A DNA stretch of 64,000 bases from the NCBI RefSeq assembly GCF_011762095.1, contig NZ_JAASQO010000016.1, forward strand, positions 1 through 64,000, given 5' to 3'. Under the pieces are notes generated by a model. That model made no database searches. It was not told where the DNA came from and saw nothing but the letters and a program-made list of their open reading frames with translations. A program made the translations under genes and the position numbers. Below, in pieces: positions 19,651 through 28,140 of the stretch; position 1 is the first letter of the stretch; each line of letters starts with the position of its first letter. Source of the stretch: Parvibaculum indicum (lineage in GTDB: Bacteria; Pseudomonadota; Alphaproteobacteria; Parvibaculales; Parvibaculaceae).

Positions 19651-20109
19651 TCAGAGCAACAGGTCGAGATCGGCGGACACCCGGTCGCGCAGCTCTTTCG
19701 GCTTCATGTGGGTGAGATCCTTGTCGATCTCGCCCACAACCCTTTTCCGGATCTCGCCATGCAGTTCGTCGCGCAGGTCGCCGAGAAATTCGGGCGAGGC
19801 GACGACAACCAGTTCGTCGAATTTTCCCTTTTGCGCTTCCTCGCCCAGCACCGTGGCGACGTAGCGGGCGAAATTTTCCTTCGCGAGCTTTTCCATATCG
19901 GAGCGCGGTTCCATGGCGTGGCGCTGCGCGCCGACGCTTTCATGCACCCGGCCCGGGCGGTCGTCATCGCCTTTCTTGCCGGAAGGCGGATTGGGCATGT
20001 GAAGCTCGTAGGGCAAGGCTTCCCTCAGCCCTTCATTGCGCTTCGCGCTCTCATACATCTTCGCACTGTGGCCGTTGGCGACCAGAACCCAGATCTTTTT
20101 CGGTGTCAT
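19651..20109 (-). CDS. Host attachment protein family (baeRF-like)
   Basis: The protein has 152 aa. It matches the alphaproteobacterial family named for a protein required for plant-host attachment and related to release-factor eRF1-like baeRF domains. Features are IWVLVANGHSAKMYES at the N-terminus, FARYVATVLGEEAQKGKFDELVVVASPEFLGDLR (cited in part) and a C-terminal KDLTHM. There is no signal peptide, so it is cytosolic; the family name may be misleading about its function. Members often sit among stress or redox-regulated genes, consistent with the FNR-like box 98 bp upstream, shared with the divergent phasin. Confidence 0.82.
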   Translation of the reverse strand: MTPKKIWVLVANGHSAKMYESAKRNEGLREALPYELHMPNPPSGKKGDDDRPGRVHESVGAQRHAMEPRSDMEKLAKENFARYVATVLGEEAQKGKFDELVVVASPEFLGDLRDELHGEIRKRVVGEIDKDLTHMKPKELRDRVSADLDLLL

Positions 20110-20200
20110 GGCTGTCCCGTCCGTTTGTCCGCATAGAAGATATTGTCGGCAGCGGTTTCTCTTTCAACATCCATTCTGACGGCGTTGAATCTGCATGAGC

Positions 20201-20214
20201 TTGATTCAGATCAT
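20201..20214. promoter_or_regulatory. FNR/FixK-type box between host-attachment-like gene and phasin
   Basis: TTGATTCAGATCAT matches TTGAT-N4-ATCAA in 9 of 10 fixed positions. Its centre is about 98 bp from the start codon of the minus-strand gene and about 122 bp from the phasin GTG. At the usual -41.5 position it could activate either divergent promoter. Confidence 0.45.
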
Positions 20215-20329
20215 GTCACAATAGAAACAAACTTCTCAGACTATCCTGCGTTCGTCCGGTTCTTCGTGTAAGGGCCCGCCCGCATGAGGGCCGGTAGTTT
20301 TTTGTCGGCAGGATTTGAGGAGCTTACCC

Positions 20330-20758
20330 GTGACCAAACAGGAGAACGGCAAGGATTTCGGCGGACTGTTCGGCAGCCAACTGGAAAATTTCTTTCCGAT
20401 TGGCGGCACGTCGGTCGAAAAAGCGATGAACGAGTCTCTCGGTGCCTGCAAGGACGGCATGGCCGCCTGGCAGGACGAGATGAAGCGCTTTACGGAGCAG
20501 CGCATGGAAGTGGCCAAGGACGCTTTCGACCAGCTCCGCGAGGCGAAGTCTCCGATGGACGCCGTGAAGGTGCAGAACAAGTATCTGACCGATGCGGCAT
20601 CGGCCTATCTCGAAGAGATGCGCGCGCTCGGCGATATCTGGCGGAAGATGACCAACGACAATATCGAAGCCATGTCGGAGATCGCGCCGGACGAGGCCGC
20701 GAAGCAGACCGCGAAGAAGGCACCGGCGCAGGCCAAGCAGCAGGCGGCGGCGGAATAA
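20330..20758 (+). CDS. Phasin family protein
   Basis: The protein has 142 aa from the GTG at 20330, chosen because GAGGAG lies 7 bp upstream. It is amphipathic and almost wholly alpha-helical (about 15-110), with an Ala/Lys/Gln-rich C-terminal tail (APAQAKQQAAAE). This architecture is typical of phasins, which coat polyhydroxyalkanoate granules, although some phasin-like proteins serve elsewhere. No PHA synthase or depolymerase is in the window. An FNR-like box upstream would fit storage-polymer control by oxygen. Confidence 0.75.
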   Translation: MTKQENGKDFGGLFGSQLENFFPIGGTSVEKAMNESLGACKDGMAAWQDEMKRFTEQRMEVAKDAFDQLREAKSPMDAVKVQNKYLTDAASAYLEEMRALGDIWRKMTNDNIEAMSEIAPDEAAKQTAKKAPAQAKQQAAAE

Positions 20759-20782
20759 AGCCTTCCGGCCGGACATGAAAAA

Positions 20783-20823
20783 CCCGGCGAGCGTCACCGC
20801 TCATGCGATGCGCGCCCGCCGGG
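20783..20823. terminator. Possible terminator between phasin and aspS
   Basis: Outer arms CCCGGCG (20783-20789) and CGCCGGG (20817-20823) enclose a smaller hairpin GAGCG-TCAC-CGCTC. It lies in the convergent gap between phasin and aspS. AAAA precedes it, giving U residues for the aspS transcript on the minus strand; the plus strand lacks a T-run. Confidence 0.4.
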
Positions 20824-20848
20824 CTGAAATGCCTTGCGCTGAAAGACG

Positions 20849-22681
20849 TCAGTCGTCCTTCTTGTCCGCCTTCTTCTCCAGCGGCGGCACGACGCGGATG
20901 TGCAGTTCCTTGAGCTGCCTTGCATCCACCTCGGAGGGCGCCTGCATCAGCAGGTCCTGCGCCTGCTGGTTCATCGGGAACATGGTCACTTCGCGCAGGT
21001 TTTCCTCGCCGCACAGCAGCATCACGATCCGGTCGATGCCCGGCGCGATACCGCCATGGGGCGGCGCGCCGTATTTGAACGCGTTCAGCATGCCGCCGAA
21101 CTTGTTCTCGACGACCGACTTGTCATAACCCGCGATCTCGAAGGCCTTGTACATGACATCCGGCTTGTGGTTCCGGATGGCGCCGGAGGACAGCTCCACG
21201 CCATTGCAGACGATGTCGTACTGGAAGGCGGTCATGCCCAGGATCTCGTCGGAATTCGACGGATCGAGTTCCAGGAACTTGTCCAGCGGATAGTTCGGCA
21301 TGGAGAAGGGGTTGTGCGAGAAGTCGATCTTCTTCTCGTCCTCGTCCCATTCGAACATCGGGAAATCGACGATCCAGCAGAACTTGAAGATGCCCTGCTC
21401 GACCAGTTCGAGTTCCTCGCCCACCCGCGTGCGGGCGAGCCCTGCGAACTGGTAGAATTTGGACGGGATACCCGCCACGAAGAAGACCGCGTCGCCGGCG
21501 CCGAGGCCGAGCTGTTCGCGGATCTGCGCCGTGCGCTCCGGACCGATATTCTTGGCCACGGGGCCTGCGCCCTGCACGCCGCCCTCTTCCTCGCGGAAGA
21601 AGATATAGCCGAGGCCCGGCTGCCCTTCGGACTGCGCCCAGGAGTTCATCCGGTCGCAGAAGGCGCGGTTGCCGCCGCCCGGCGCGGGGATCGCCCAGAC
21701 TTCCGTCTGGTGGTTCTGCTCGATCAGGTTCGCAAAGACCTTGAAGCCGGAGCCGCGGAAGGCGTCCGTCACATCCTGCATCTCGATCGGGTTGCGCAGA
21801 TCCGGCTTGTCGGAGCCGTATTTGCGGATCGCCTCGGCGAAGGGAATGCGCGGGAACGGCAGCGGGGACACTTCGCGTCCGTCGGCGAACTCCTCGAACA
21901 GGCCGTGCAGCACCGGCTCGATGGCGTTGAAGACATCGTCCTGCTCGACGAAGCTCATTTCCACGTCGAGCTGATAGAACTCGCCCGGCGAGCGGTCGGC
22001 GCGCGCATCCTCGTCGCGGAAGCAGGGCGCGATCTGGAAGTAGCGGTCGAAGCCCGCCACCATGATGAGCTGCTTGAACTGCTGCGGCGCCTGGGGCAGC
22101 GCGTAGAACTGGCCGGGATGCATGCGCGAGGGCACCAGGAAGTCGCGCGCACCCTCCGGCGAGGAGGCCGTCAGGATCGGCGTCTGGAACTCCAGGAAGC
22201 CTTCCTCCGTCATACGGCGGCGGACCGACGAAATGATCTGGGAGCGCTTCAGGATGTTGCTGTGAAGCGTCTCGCGGCGCAGATCGAGGAACCGATAGGT
22301 AAGCCGCGTCTCTTCGGGGTAATCGGGCTCGCCGAAGACCGGGAGCGGCAGTTCCTGCGCATCGGAGAGCACTTCGACGCCCTCCACCCGGATCTCGATT
22401 TCACCGGTCACGAGGTTCGGATTGACCGTCTCGTCGGAGCGGGCCACCACCTGCCCCTCCACGGAGAGAACCGACTCGGCGCGCACGCGCTCGGCAATCG
22501 CAAAAGCGTCTGCCCGGTCGGGGTCGAAGACGAGCTGGGTCAGCCCGTAATTGTCCCGGAGGTCGATAAAAAGCAGGCCGCCATGGTCTCTTTTGCGGTG
22601 AACCCAGCCGGACAGGCGCACGGTCTTGTCGACATCGGACTTGGAAAGCTCGCCACAGGTGTGGCTGCGGAATTTGTTCAT
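20849..22681 (-). CDS. aspS: Aspartyl-tRNA synthetase, probably non-discriminating (AspRS)
   Basis: The protein has 610 aa, the bacterial AspRS length with GAD insertion. The anticodon-binding OB-fold (about 1-105) contains [19 protein letters not shown], cited in part. The class II motifs follow, with [20 protein letters not shown] and [14 protein letters not shown]. His33 in RDHGG corresponds to the His that marks non-discriminating AspRS, which also charges tRNA-Asn for GatCAB amidation; discriminating E. coli AspRS has Leu there. It is divergent from rnd. Confidence 0.96.
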   Translation of the reverse strand: MNKFRSHTCGELSKSDVDKTVRLSGWVHRKRDHGGLLFIDLRDNYGLTQLVFDPDRADAFAIAERVRAESVLSVEGQVVARSDETVNPNLVTGEIEIRVEGVEVLSDAQELPLPVFGEPDYPEETRLTYRFLDLRRETLHSNILKRSQIISSVRRRMTEEGFLEFQTPILTASSPEGARDFLVPSRMHPGQFYALPQAPQQFKQLIMVAGFDRYFQIAPCFRDEDARADRSPGEFYQLDVEMSFVEQDDVFNAIEPVLHGLFEEFADGREVSPLPFPRIPFAEAIRKYGSDKPDLRNPIEMQDVTDAFRGSGFKVFANLIEQNHQTEVWAIPAPGGGNRAFCDRMNSWAQSEGQPGLGYIFFREEEGGVQGAGPVAKNIGPERTAQIREQLGLGAGDAVFFVAGIPSKFYQFAGLARTRVGEELELVEQGIFKFCWIVDFPMFEWDEDEKKIDFSHNPFSMPNYPLDKFLELDPSNSDEILGMTAFQYDIVCNGVELSSGAIRNHKPDVMYKAFEIAGYDKSVVENKFGGMLNAFKYGAPPHGGIAPGIDRIVMLLCGEENLREVTMFPMNQQAQDLLMQAPSEVDARQLKELHIRVVPPLEKKADKKDD

Positions 22682-22872
22682 TTCTGCAAGGCCTTGAGAT
22701 TCAAGGACGAATCGTCATCAAATCAGGAGGAGTGAATGAATTTGACGCGCGAAAAGCGCATGGATGTACCTGCCTTGTCAAGACCGCGAGGCCCAGCTTT
22801 GCCCTCGCATGGCGGCGGCGGGCCGGCCTTCATGCAGGACAGGCCGTGCGCCATGCGGTATAGAACCGGCCC

Positions 22873-24027
22873 ATGAACATAATTACGAAAACCGACGCTC
22901 TGGAATCCCTATGCGAGCGTCTCGCCAAGGCCGGCTTCATCACCGTCGATACGGAGTTCATGCGGGACTCCACCTTCTGGCCGAAACTCTGCCTGATCCA
23001 GGTGGCCGGGCCCGACGATGAAGCCATTATCGACCCGCTGGCCGAGGGGATCGACCTTGCCCCCTTCTACCGGCTGATGGCCGACCGGAACGTGGTGAAG
23101 GTGTTCCACGCCGCCCGGCAGGACATCGAAATCTTCTTCCATGATGGCAACACCATTCCCGACCCGCTGTTCGACACGCAGGTGGCCGCGATGGTCTGCG
23201 GGTTCGGCGACAGCGTGGGCTACGAAACGCTGGTGAAGCGGCTCACGGGCGGCAGCGTGGACAAATCCTCCCGCTTTACCGATTGGTCGCGCCGGCCGCT
23301 CAGCGACAAGCAGCTCAAATATGCGATGGCCGACGTCACCCATCTGCGTACCATCTACGAGGTGCTGGCGCGGCGGCTGACCAAGACCAGGCGCGTCCAT
23401 TGGGTGGGCGAGGAAATGGCCATCCTTCAGGCCCCGGCCACCTATGAAATGAAACCGGAAAATGCCTGGAAGCGCCTCAAGATGCGCTATCGCGGCCGGC
23501 AGGGCCTCGCCGTGCTGGTGGAGGCCGCGGCCTGGCGCGAAAGGCAGGCGCAGGAGCGCGACATCCCGCGCGGGCGGATCATGAAGGACGATGCGCTTTA
23601 CGAGATCGCGACGCAGCTTCCCCGCTCGCTCGAAGAGCTGGAACAGCTTCGGGCGATCCCGCGCGGCTTTTCCGGCGGGCGCTCCGCGCAAGGGCTGATC
23701 GAGGCCATCGAGCGGGGGCTGGCCATGTCCGAGGAAGACATTCCCGTCGTCGAGGGCCCCGAGCCCCTGCCGCCGGGTATCGGCCCGCTGGTGGAACTTC
23801 TCAAAGTGCTGCTGAAGCTCAAATGCGAAAAGCACGACGTGGCGCAAAAGCTCGTCGCCAATGTGTCGGACCTCGAACTCATCGCTGCGCATGAAGAAGC
23901 CGATGTCCCCGCCCTCAAGGGCTGGCGGCGGGAGCTTTTCGGCGAGGATGCGCTGCGGCTGAAAAAGGGCGAGCTGGCGCTTGGCGCCCAAGGCAAGAAG
24001 ATCGTTCTGATCGAAACCGGCCGATAG
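22873..24027 (+). CDS. rnd: Ribonuclease D
   Basis: The protein has 384 aa, the usual RNase D length. It is a 3'-5' exonuclease maturing tRNA and other small RNAs. DEDDy residues are visible: D and E in VDTEFMRD, Asp in [10 protein letters not shown] and the Y...D of YAMADVTHL. An HRDC domain follows (about 210-290), with a helical C-terminus. It is monocistronic, divergent from aspS and convergent with the cyclase gene 18 bp downstream. Confidence 0.94.
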   Translation: MNIITKTDALESLCERLAKAGFITVDTEFMRDSTFWPKLCLIQVAGPDDEAIIDPLAEGIDLAPFYRLMADRNVVKVFHAARQDIEIFFHDGNTIPDPLFDTQVAAMVCGFGDSVGYETLVKRLTGGSVDKSSRFTDWSRRPLSDKQLKYAMADVTHLRTIYEVLARRLTKTRRVHWVGEEMAILQAPATYEMKPENAWKRLKMRYRGRQGLAVLVEAAAWRERQAQERDIPRGRIMKDDALYEIATQLPRSLEELEQLRAIPRGFSGGRSAQGLIEAIERGLAMSEEDIPVVEGPEPLPPGIGPLVELLKVLLKLKCEKHDVAQKLVANVSDLELIAAHEEADVPALKGWRRELFGEDALRLKKGELALGAQGKKIVLIETGR

Positions 24028-24045
24028 GCTCTCGCCGATGCCCGC

Positions 24046-25005
24046 TCAGGCGTTCGGCCGGGTGCCCATGCCGGGCAACCAGATTCTCGTGCAGTTCCGC
24101 CCGGCCTTCTTGGCTGCGTAGACGGCGACGTCCGCGCGGCGGAGCGCCTCCTCCGCGGCGATGCCTTTTTCCATGAAAGCGATACCGAAAGATGCGGTGA
24201 TTTGAAACGCCTTGGCGTCCGGATCGCCGTCGCCGGTCGTCACAGGCACTTCCATCAGGCCTTTCCTGATGCGCTCGACGGTTTCCAGCGCCATGTCCCG
24301 TCCCGATTGCGGAGCGCAGAGCAGAAACTCCTCGCCGCCATAGCGGAACAGCATGTCGAAGGGCCGGGTGGAATCCATGATGTATCTGGCAAAGGACATA
24401 AGCGCACGGTCGCCCGCGGTGTGGCCGTAACTGTCATTGACCTGCTTGAACTCGTCGAGATCCATCATCACCAGCATGCAATCCACGAGTTGACGGTCGA
24501 CCAGTTGCTGCTGCTTGTGCAGCTTGGCCATCATCCCCACTCGATTGCCCGCGCCGGTGAGCGGGTCGAAGTCGAAGAGCATGTCTTCCAGGGTGCGCTT
24601 GAGCAGCAAAATATGCAGGCGCAGATCCCCCACCAGCTTCAGAAAGGCATCATACTCGGCCTTTTCGATCGAGCGGCCTTCCGCAGAGTGCCTGAGCAGG
24701 CCGTGAGCCCCCTGATGCATCCTGCGGTGGCTTTGGCCCAGCTCCTCATATCCCGGCACATCACGCAGCCAGTCGGGAGATTCATTGTCGTACCAGCGCC
24801 CGAAGGGACAGCAATGATGCGCGTTCTCACGGAAGTTTTCGGGATCGAAAGGAAGCTTGCAGACAAGAGCCATGTTCAGCTTGTCCAGCCACCCGACATG
24901 CTCGAAGATCTGCCGGTCGATGTCTGCCATCGCGGCGCGAATTTCGTCGGCGGCGGGAAAGACGACGTCGCCTTCGCTGTCCGTTTCCTCGACCAAAAGA
25001 CCCAT
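24046..25005 (-). CDS. Diguanylate cyclase with zinc-sensing CZB domain (DgcZ-like), copy 2
   Basis: The protein has 319 aa, soluble. The N-terminal CZB domain (about 30-140) has all four zinc ligands expected from E. coli DgcZ: His36, Cys66 in CPFGRW, His93 and His97. The GGDEF domain has an intact active site GGEEF (223-227) and an inhibitory I-site RPFD (214-217) five residues before it. It should make c-di-GMP, with zinc binding expected to inhibit, as in DgcZ. It lies 28 bp downstream of its paralogue, in the same direction. Confidence 0.9.
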   Translation of the reverse strand: MGLLVEETDSEGDVVFPAADEIRAAMADIDRQIFEHVGWLDKLNMALVCKLPFDPENFRENAHHCCPFGRWYDNESPDWLRDVPGYEELGQSHRRMHQGAHGLLRHSAEGRSIEKAEYDAFLKLVGDLRLHILLLKRTLEDMLFDFDPLTGAGNRVGMMAKLHKQQQLVDRQLVDCMLVMMDLDEFKQVNDSYGHTAGDRALMSFARYIMDSTRPFDMLFRYGGEEFLLCAPQSGRDMALETVERIRKGLMEVPVTTGDGDPDAKAFQITASFGIAFMEKGIAAEEALRRADVAVYAAKKAGRNCTRIWLPGMGTRPNA

Positions 25006-25033
25006 CGAATTCTTCCGGGGCGACGCCCGCTCC

Positions 25034-25987
25034 CTATCCAGCAGTACCGGCGACGGACCGTACCGGGTCGGACGCGCCCATCTCCGCCTTGGTCATGGAA
25101 GAATCCCATACCATGGTCCGGTTGCGGCCTGCCCGCTTGGCTGCGTATGTCGCAATGTCCGCGCGATCTATCGAGTCCACAACGGGAAGGTCGGGATCGA
25201 GCATGGTCATGCCGAATGACGCGGTGATATGCAGCGGCGCGTCTCCATTGTTTTCGATGGCAAGCTGTTCCAGTCCCGACCGAATGCGCTCGATCAGGGT
25301 GTGGGCGGACTCAATATCCGTATGCGGAGCGCAAAGCAGAAACTCCTCTCCGCCATAGCGGAAGAGGCGATCGAAGGGCCTGGTATTCGACATCACATGC
25401 CGTGCGAAGGCGGCGAGCACCCGATCGCCGGCCGTGTGGCCGTAATTGTCATTGACCAGCTTGAAGTGGTCGATATCCATCATGACGATGACGCAACTTT
25501 CCAGGTTGCGCTTCACCAGGCTCTGCTGTTCGCGAAGGCGCGTCAGCATGCCTGAGCGGCTGAACGCACCCGTCAGCGCATCCAGGTTGAAGGCTTCGTC
25601 CTCAAGCTCGTGCTTGAGCGTATCCATCTGAAGCCGCATGCGCCTTTGCTCATGAAGGAACCGTTCGTATTCGGCGACGGGAATTTCTTCATGCCGCATC
25701 GACAGGTTGAGCAAACATGCGGCGTGCTCGTGCATCTTCCTGTGCGCGGCTTCGAGCTCTATGAAATTCTGATTGGAACGGAAAGGTTGCCCTTCCTCGC
25801 CGTAATACCATTGCCCGAAACGGCAGCGCCGGTAGGCATCCGCGGCGAGGTCCCGGTCGTCGGGCCGCAAGCGGCAGACCAACGTCATCTGAAGCGTGTC
25901 CATCCACAAGCTGTGATTGAACAGCTCCTGGTCAAGAATGTTGATCGCTTTCCGGATTTCGTCTTTCGGCGTATCGCTGGGTTGCAT
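25034..25987 (-). CDS. Diguanylate cyclase with zinc-sensing CZB domain (DgcZ-like), copy 1
   Basis: The protein has 317 aa from MQPSDTPKDE, with GGAG upstream; an in-frame extension to 26101 is less likely. It shares the architecture of the downstream copy: CZB ligands His25, Cys55 (CRFGQW), His82 and His86, then GGEEF at 212-216 with I-site RPFD at 203-206. Both copies should be active, product-inhibited cyclases. The two differ mainly in the CZB and linker regions, so they may respond to different zinc levels. First gene of the pair. Confidence 0.9.
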   Translation of the reverse strand: MQPSDTPKDEIRKAINILDQELFNHSLWMDTLQMTLVCRLRPDDRDLAADAYRRCRFGQWYYGEEGQPFRSNQNFIELEAAHRKMHEHAACLLNLSMRHEEIPVAEYERFLHEQRRMRLQMDTLKHELEDEAFNLDALTGAFSRSGMLTRLREQQSLVKRNLESCVIVMMDIDHFKLVNDNYGHTAGDRVLAAFARHVMSNTRPFDRLFRYGGEEFLLCAPHTDIESAHTLIERIRSGLEQLAIENNGDAPLHITASFGMTMLDPDLPVVDSIDRADIATYAAKRAGRNRTMVWDSSMTKAEMGASDPVRSVAGTAG

Positions 25988-26179
25988 GATCGCGGGCGCT
26001 CCGTGGTTTGGAGGCTTTCCTCCGACTCTCGCTTTCAGACCGTCCCCAGCAAAACATACAAACCTCTCCAAATCCTTTCGCCGCGCGTCCGGAAAATGCA
26101 CTTAACCCATTGTGAAATTTATGTTTTTTGTTCTGTTCACGCACACCGCGTCGACCCCGAGGACATGACGATGCGAGCC

Positions 26180-26208
26180 TTGTTCGCCTGGATTTGTGTA
26201 GGTACACT
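26180..26208 (+). promoter_or_regulatory. MarR gene promoter overlapping operator GTGTA-N2-TACAC
   Basis: TTGTTC (26180-26185), a 17-bp spacer and TACACT (26203-26208) make a plausible promoter, with initiation about 25 nt before the ATG at 26240. The 12-bp perfect palindrome GTGTAGGTACAC (26196-26207) covers the -10. The same GTGTA/TACAC arms occur in the promoter of the Fe-S/SCP2 gene at 28066-28097, suggesting autorepression and shared control. Confidence 0.6.
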
Positions 26209-26239
26209 TTTTCCGGTCGGACCAAGGGAATGACGCCAG

Positions 26240-26677
26240 ATGCAAGACGATGAAGAGCTGGAAGAACTGGTGCGGGAAAACTGCGCCTGTCTGCGGGCGC
26301 GCATGGCCGCGCGCAAGCTGACCCGGATCTACGACAAGGCCCTGAAGCCGACCGGCCTGCGGATCACGCAGTTCACGCTGCTGATCGCCGTCAAGGACGG
26401 TCGCGCGAAATCGGTAAGCGCGCTTGCCGACCTTCTCGCCATGGAGCGGACGACGCTTCTGCGCAATCTGAAGGTGCTGGAGGAGGCCGGCCTCGTTTCG
26501 AGCGAGCCGTCCGGCGAAGGCCGTGCGCTTTCGCTCAAACTCACGGCCAGCGGGAAGACGCGCCTGCATGAGGCCCTTCCCCATTGGCAGGCCGCCCAGC
26601 GCGCCGTGGAGGCGGAGCTGGGCGACGACTGGCCGGTGGCGAAATCCTCGCTTGAGCAGATCATTCGCGGTGTCTGA
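26240..26677 (+). CDS. MarR family transcriptional regulator
   Basis: The protein has 145 aa. It is a winged-helix dimer with LRITQFTLLIAV, recognition helix region KSVSALADLLAMERTTLLRNLKVLE (cited in part) and wing GEGRALSLKLTASG. Two cysteines near the N-terminus (in ENCACLRAR) could be redox-sensitive; this is inference. The gene is convergent with the Fe-S/SCP2 gene, 6 bp tail-to-tail. Both promoters carry GTGTA-N2-TACAC, so it is the obvious candidate repressor of that gene and itself. The ligand is unknown. Confidence 0.9.
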   Translation: MQDDEELEELVRENCACLRARMAARKLTRIYDKALKPTGLRITQFTLLIAVKDGRAKSVSALADLLAMERTTLLRNLKVLEEAGLVSSEPSGEGRALSLKLTASGKTRLHEALPHWQAAQRAVEAELGDDWPVAKSSLEQIIRGV

Positions 26678-26683
26678 GGCCGC

Positions 26684-28060
26684 CTAAACGGTCTCGCTCA
26701 CCCGGTAGCGCGGGAAACAGTCCAGAACCCGCGCGAGGCTCTGTTCGCTTCCCTCCACTTGCGCCGCGCCCTCCTCCACCAGCGCGGCAAGCTCGGTCCT
26801 GCCCTGAAACAGGCGGCGAAGGTCTTCCCATCCGATGGACAGATGCGCCGCCGGTGTTTCGGGCGCGCCGAAATCGACCGTCAGCCTGTTGTCGGCGACC
26901 GTCAGCGCGGCCTCGGTCGCCTGCTCGCCCGTCACGGTGAGATGGATCGCCGCGTCCACCCCCCGCGCCTTGCGGCGCTGGAAGGTGAGCGTCAGGCCGA
27001 ACAGGAAAGCGAAGGGATTGTCGCTCTCGATCGTCCAGTCCACCGGTTTCGTCTGCTTGTGGGGAAAGCGCTTGGGAACGCTCTCGGCGGCATCGGAGTC
27101 TTCGAGCACGAAGACCGTCTCCTCCTTCGCCAGCAACGGGTCGAGATAGGTTTTGCGATATTCGATCCGGTCGTCGGCATAGGGCCCCAGCACATCGGTT
27201 CCGGCGGGACACACGCTCAGGCAATAGGCCGCCTTGTAGCCCGGCTTGAAGGACAGGCTTTGCCACATGGACACGGTTTCGCCATGGCTCACGCGGCGGT
27301 CATAGTCCTCCGCGTCCCCGGCATCGGCGACTTCATGCACCCAGTCGGTAAAGCCGCCCATGAACTCGCGATAATTATGCGTGTAGCAGGCCGAGAAGTT
27401 GAAGGTGCCGTCCGCGCCGATGGCTTCCACCGGGCAGGCGGCCACGCAGAGACGGCAATCCAGACAGGGCGAATAGTCGAGGGGCGCGCTCGCCTCCGTC
27501 ACCGGGTTTTCGATCAGAACCGTTCCCAGCAGGATGAAACTGCCGAATTTCGGATGGATCACGTTGCGGTGAAGCCCCATCTTGCCCATCCCGGCCGCTT
27601 CGGCCAGCGGCTTGTGGGAGATGGTCTGCATATTGGTCGGGAAATTCTGCGCTTCCATCGGAAAGGCGGCGGCGGGATTGATCGCGCGGATCCCCCTATC
27701 CTCCAGCCTGCGCACGACGTCGCGGGCGACATCGTTCACCAGGTCGTAGGTCTGGTGGAACTCTTCATTGGCGACGGAGCGCACCGTGGTGCGCACGGTC
27801 GTCCGGTTCATACGGCAGACGAAGCTCACCAGCGTCCGCGTCCCCGGCAGAAGCGCCTCGATCAGGTGGGCCTGCGCGGCCGCGGCCGGGTCGTTTGCCG
27901 CGACAATGCCGCAATCGTCCGCCCCGGCCTCGATGAAGAGCCCGCGAATGAAATCCGCGTCGAGCGGTTCCAATGCGCCTGAGGCGGGTCCGCTCTCGCC
28001 CGTTTCTTTCAGGGCCCGATAAGCGGCGATATCGCGATGTTCGGTCGTCGTCCCGGTCAT
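26684..28060 (-). CDS. 4Fe-4S protein with C-terminal SCP2-like domain
   Basis: The protein has 458 aa, soluble. A QueG/reductive-dehalogenase-like N-terminal region (about 35-190) precedes a ferredoxin motif with Cys199, 202, 205 and 209 (CLDCRLCVAACP), then Cys280 and Cys284 in CLSVCP. This fits one or two 4Fe-4S clusters. The last 120 residues look like an SCP2 lipid-binding domain (LTFQRRKARGVDAAIHLTVTG, cited in part). An electron-transfer or reductase role on a hydrophobic substrate is inference. The gene is controlled from a palindromic promoter and probably by the convergent MarR protein. Confidence 0.7.
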   Translation of the reverse strand: MTGTTTEHRDIAAYRALKETGESGPASGALEPLDADFIRGLFIEAGADDCGIVAANDPAAAAQAHLIEALLPGTRTLVSFVCRMNRTTVRTTVRSVANEEFHQTYDLVNDVARDVVRRLEDRGIRAINPAAAFPMEAQNFPTNMQTISHKPLAEAAGMGKMGLHRNVIHPKFGSFILLGTVLIENPVTEASAPLDYSPCLDCRLCVAACPVEAIGADGTFNFSACYTHNYREFMGGFTDWVHEVADAGDAEDYDRRVSHGETVSMWQSLSFKPGYKAAYCLSVCPAGTDVLGPYADDRIEYRKTYLDPLLAKEETVFVLEDSDAAESVPKRFPHKQTKPVDWTIESDNPFAFLFGLTLTFQRRKARGVDAAIHLTVTGEQATEAALTVADNRLTVDFGAPETPAAHLSIGWEDLRRLFQGRTELAALVEEGAAQVEGSEQSLARVLDCFPRYRVSETV

Positions 28061-28065
28061 GCCAA

Positions 28066-28097
28066 ACTCTATATAGTGTATCTACACTATATAGAGT
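28066..28097. promoter_or_regulatory. Perfect 15-bp-arm palindromic operator upstream of the Fe-S/SCP2 gene
   Basis: Arms of 15 bp (28066-28080 and 28083-28097) are separated by TC; the centre reads TAGTGTATCTACACTA. It starts 5 bp before the ATG at 28060. On the minus strand TTGACG (28115-28110), an 18-bp spacer and TATAGT (28091-28086) form a promoter whose -10 lies inside the palindrome, so binding should repress. The GTGTA/TACAC core also occurs in the MarR promoter. Confidence 0.8.
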
Positions 28098-28140
28098 GCC
28101 GGAGAGCGTCGTCAATGCGGTTAATGCCGTCCGTCGCGGA

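Noticed and set aside
20900-22735. 611-aa plus-strand open frame over aspS
   Set aside because: Exact antisense shadow of aspartyl-tRNA synthetase, with no recognisable motifs.
26165-26233. 22-codon frame MTMRALFAWICVG... before the MarR gene
   Set aside because: It overlaps the predicted promoter and operator, starts upstream of the likely transcription start, and has no support as a leader peptide.
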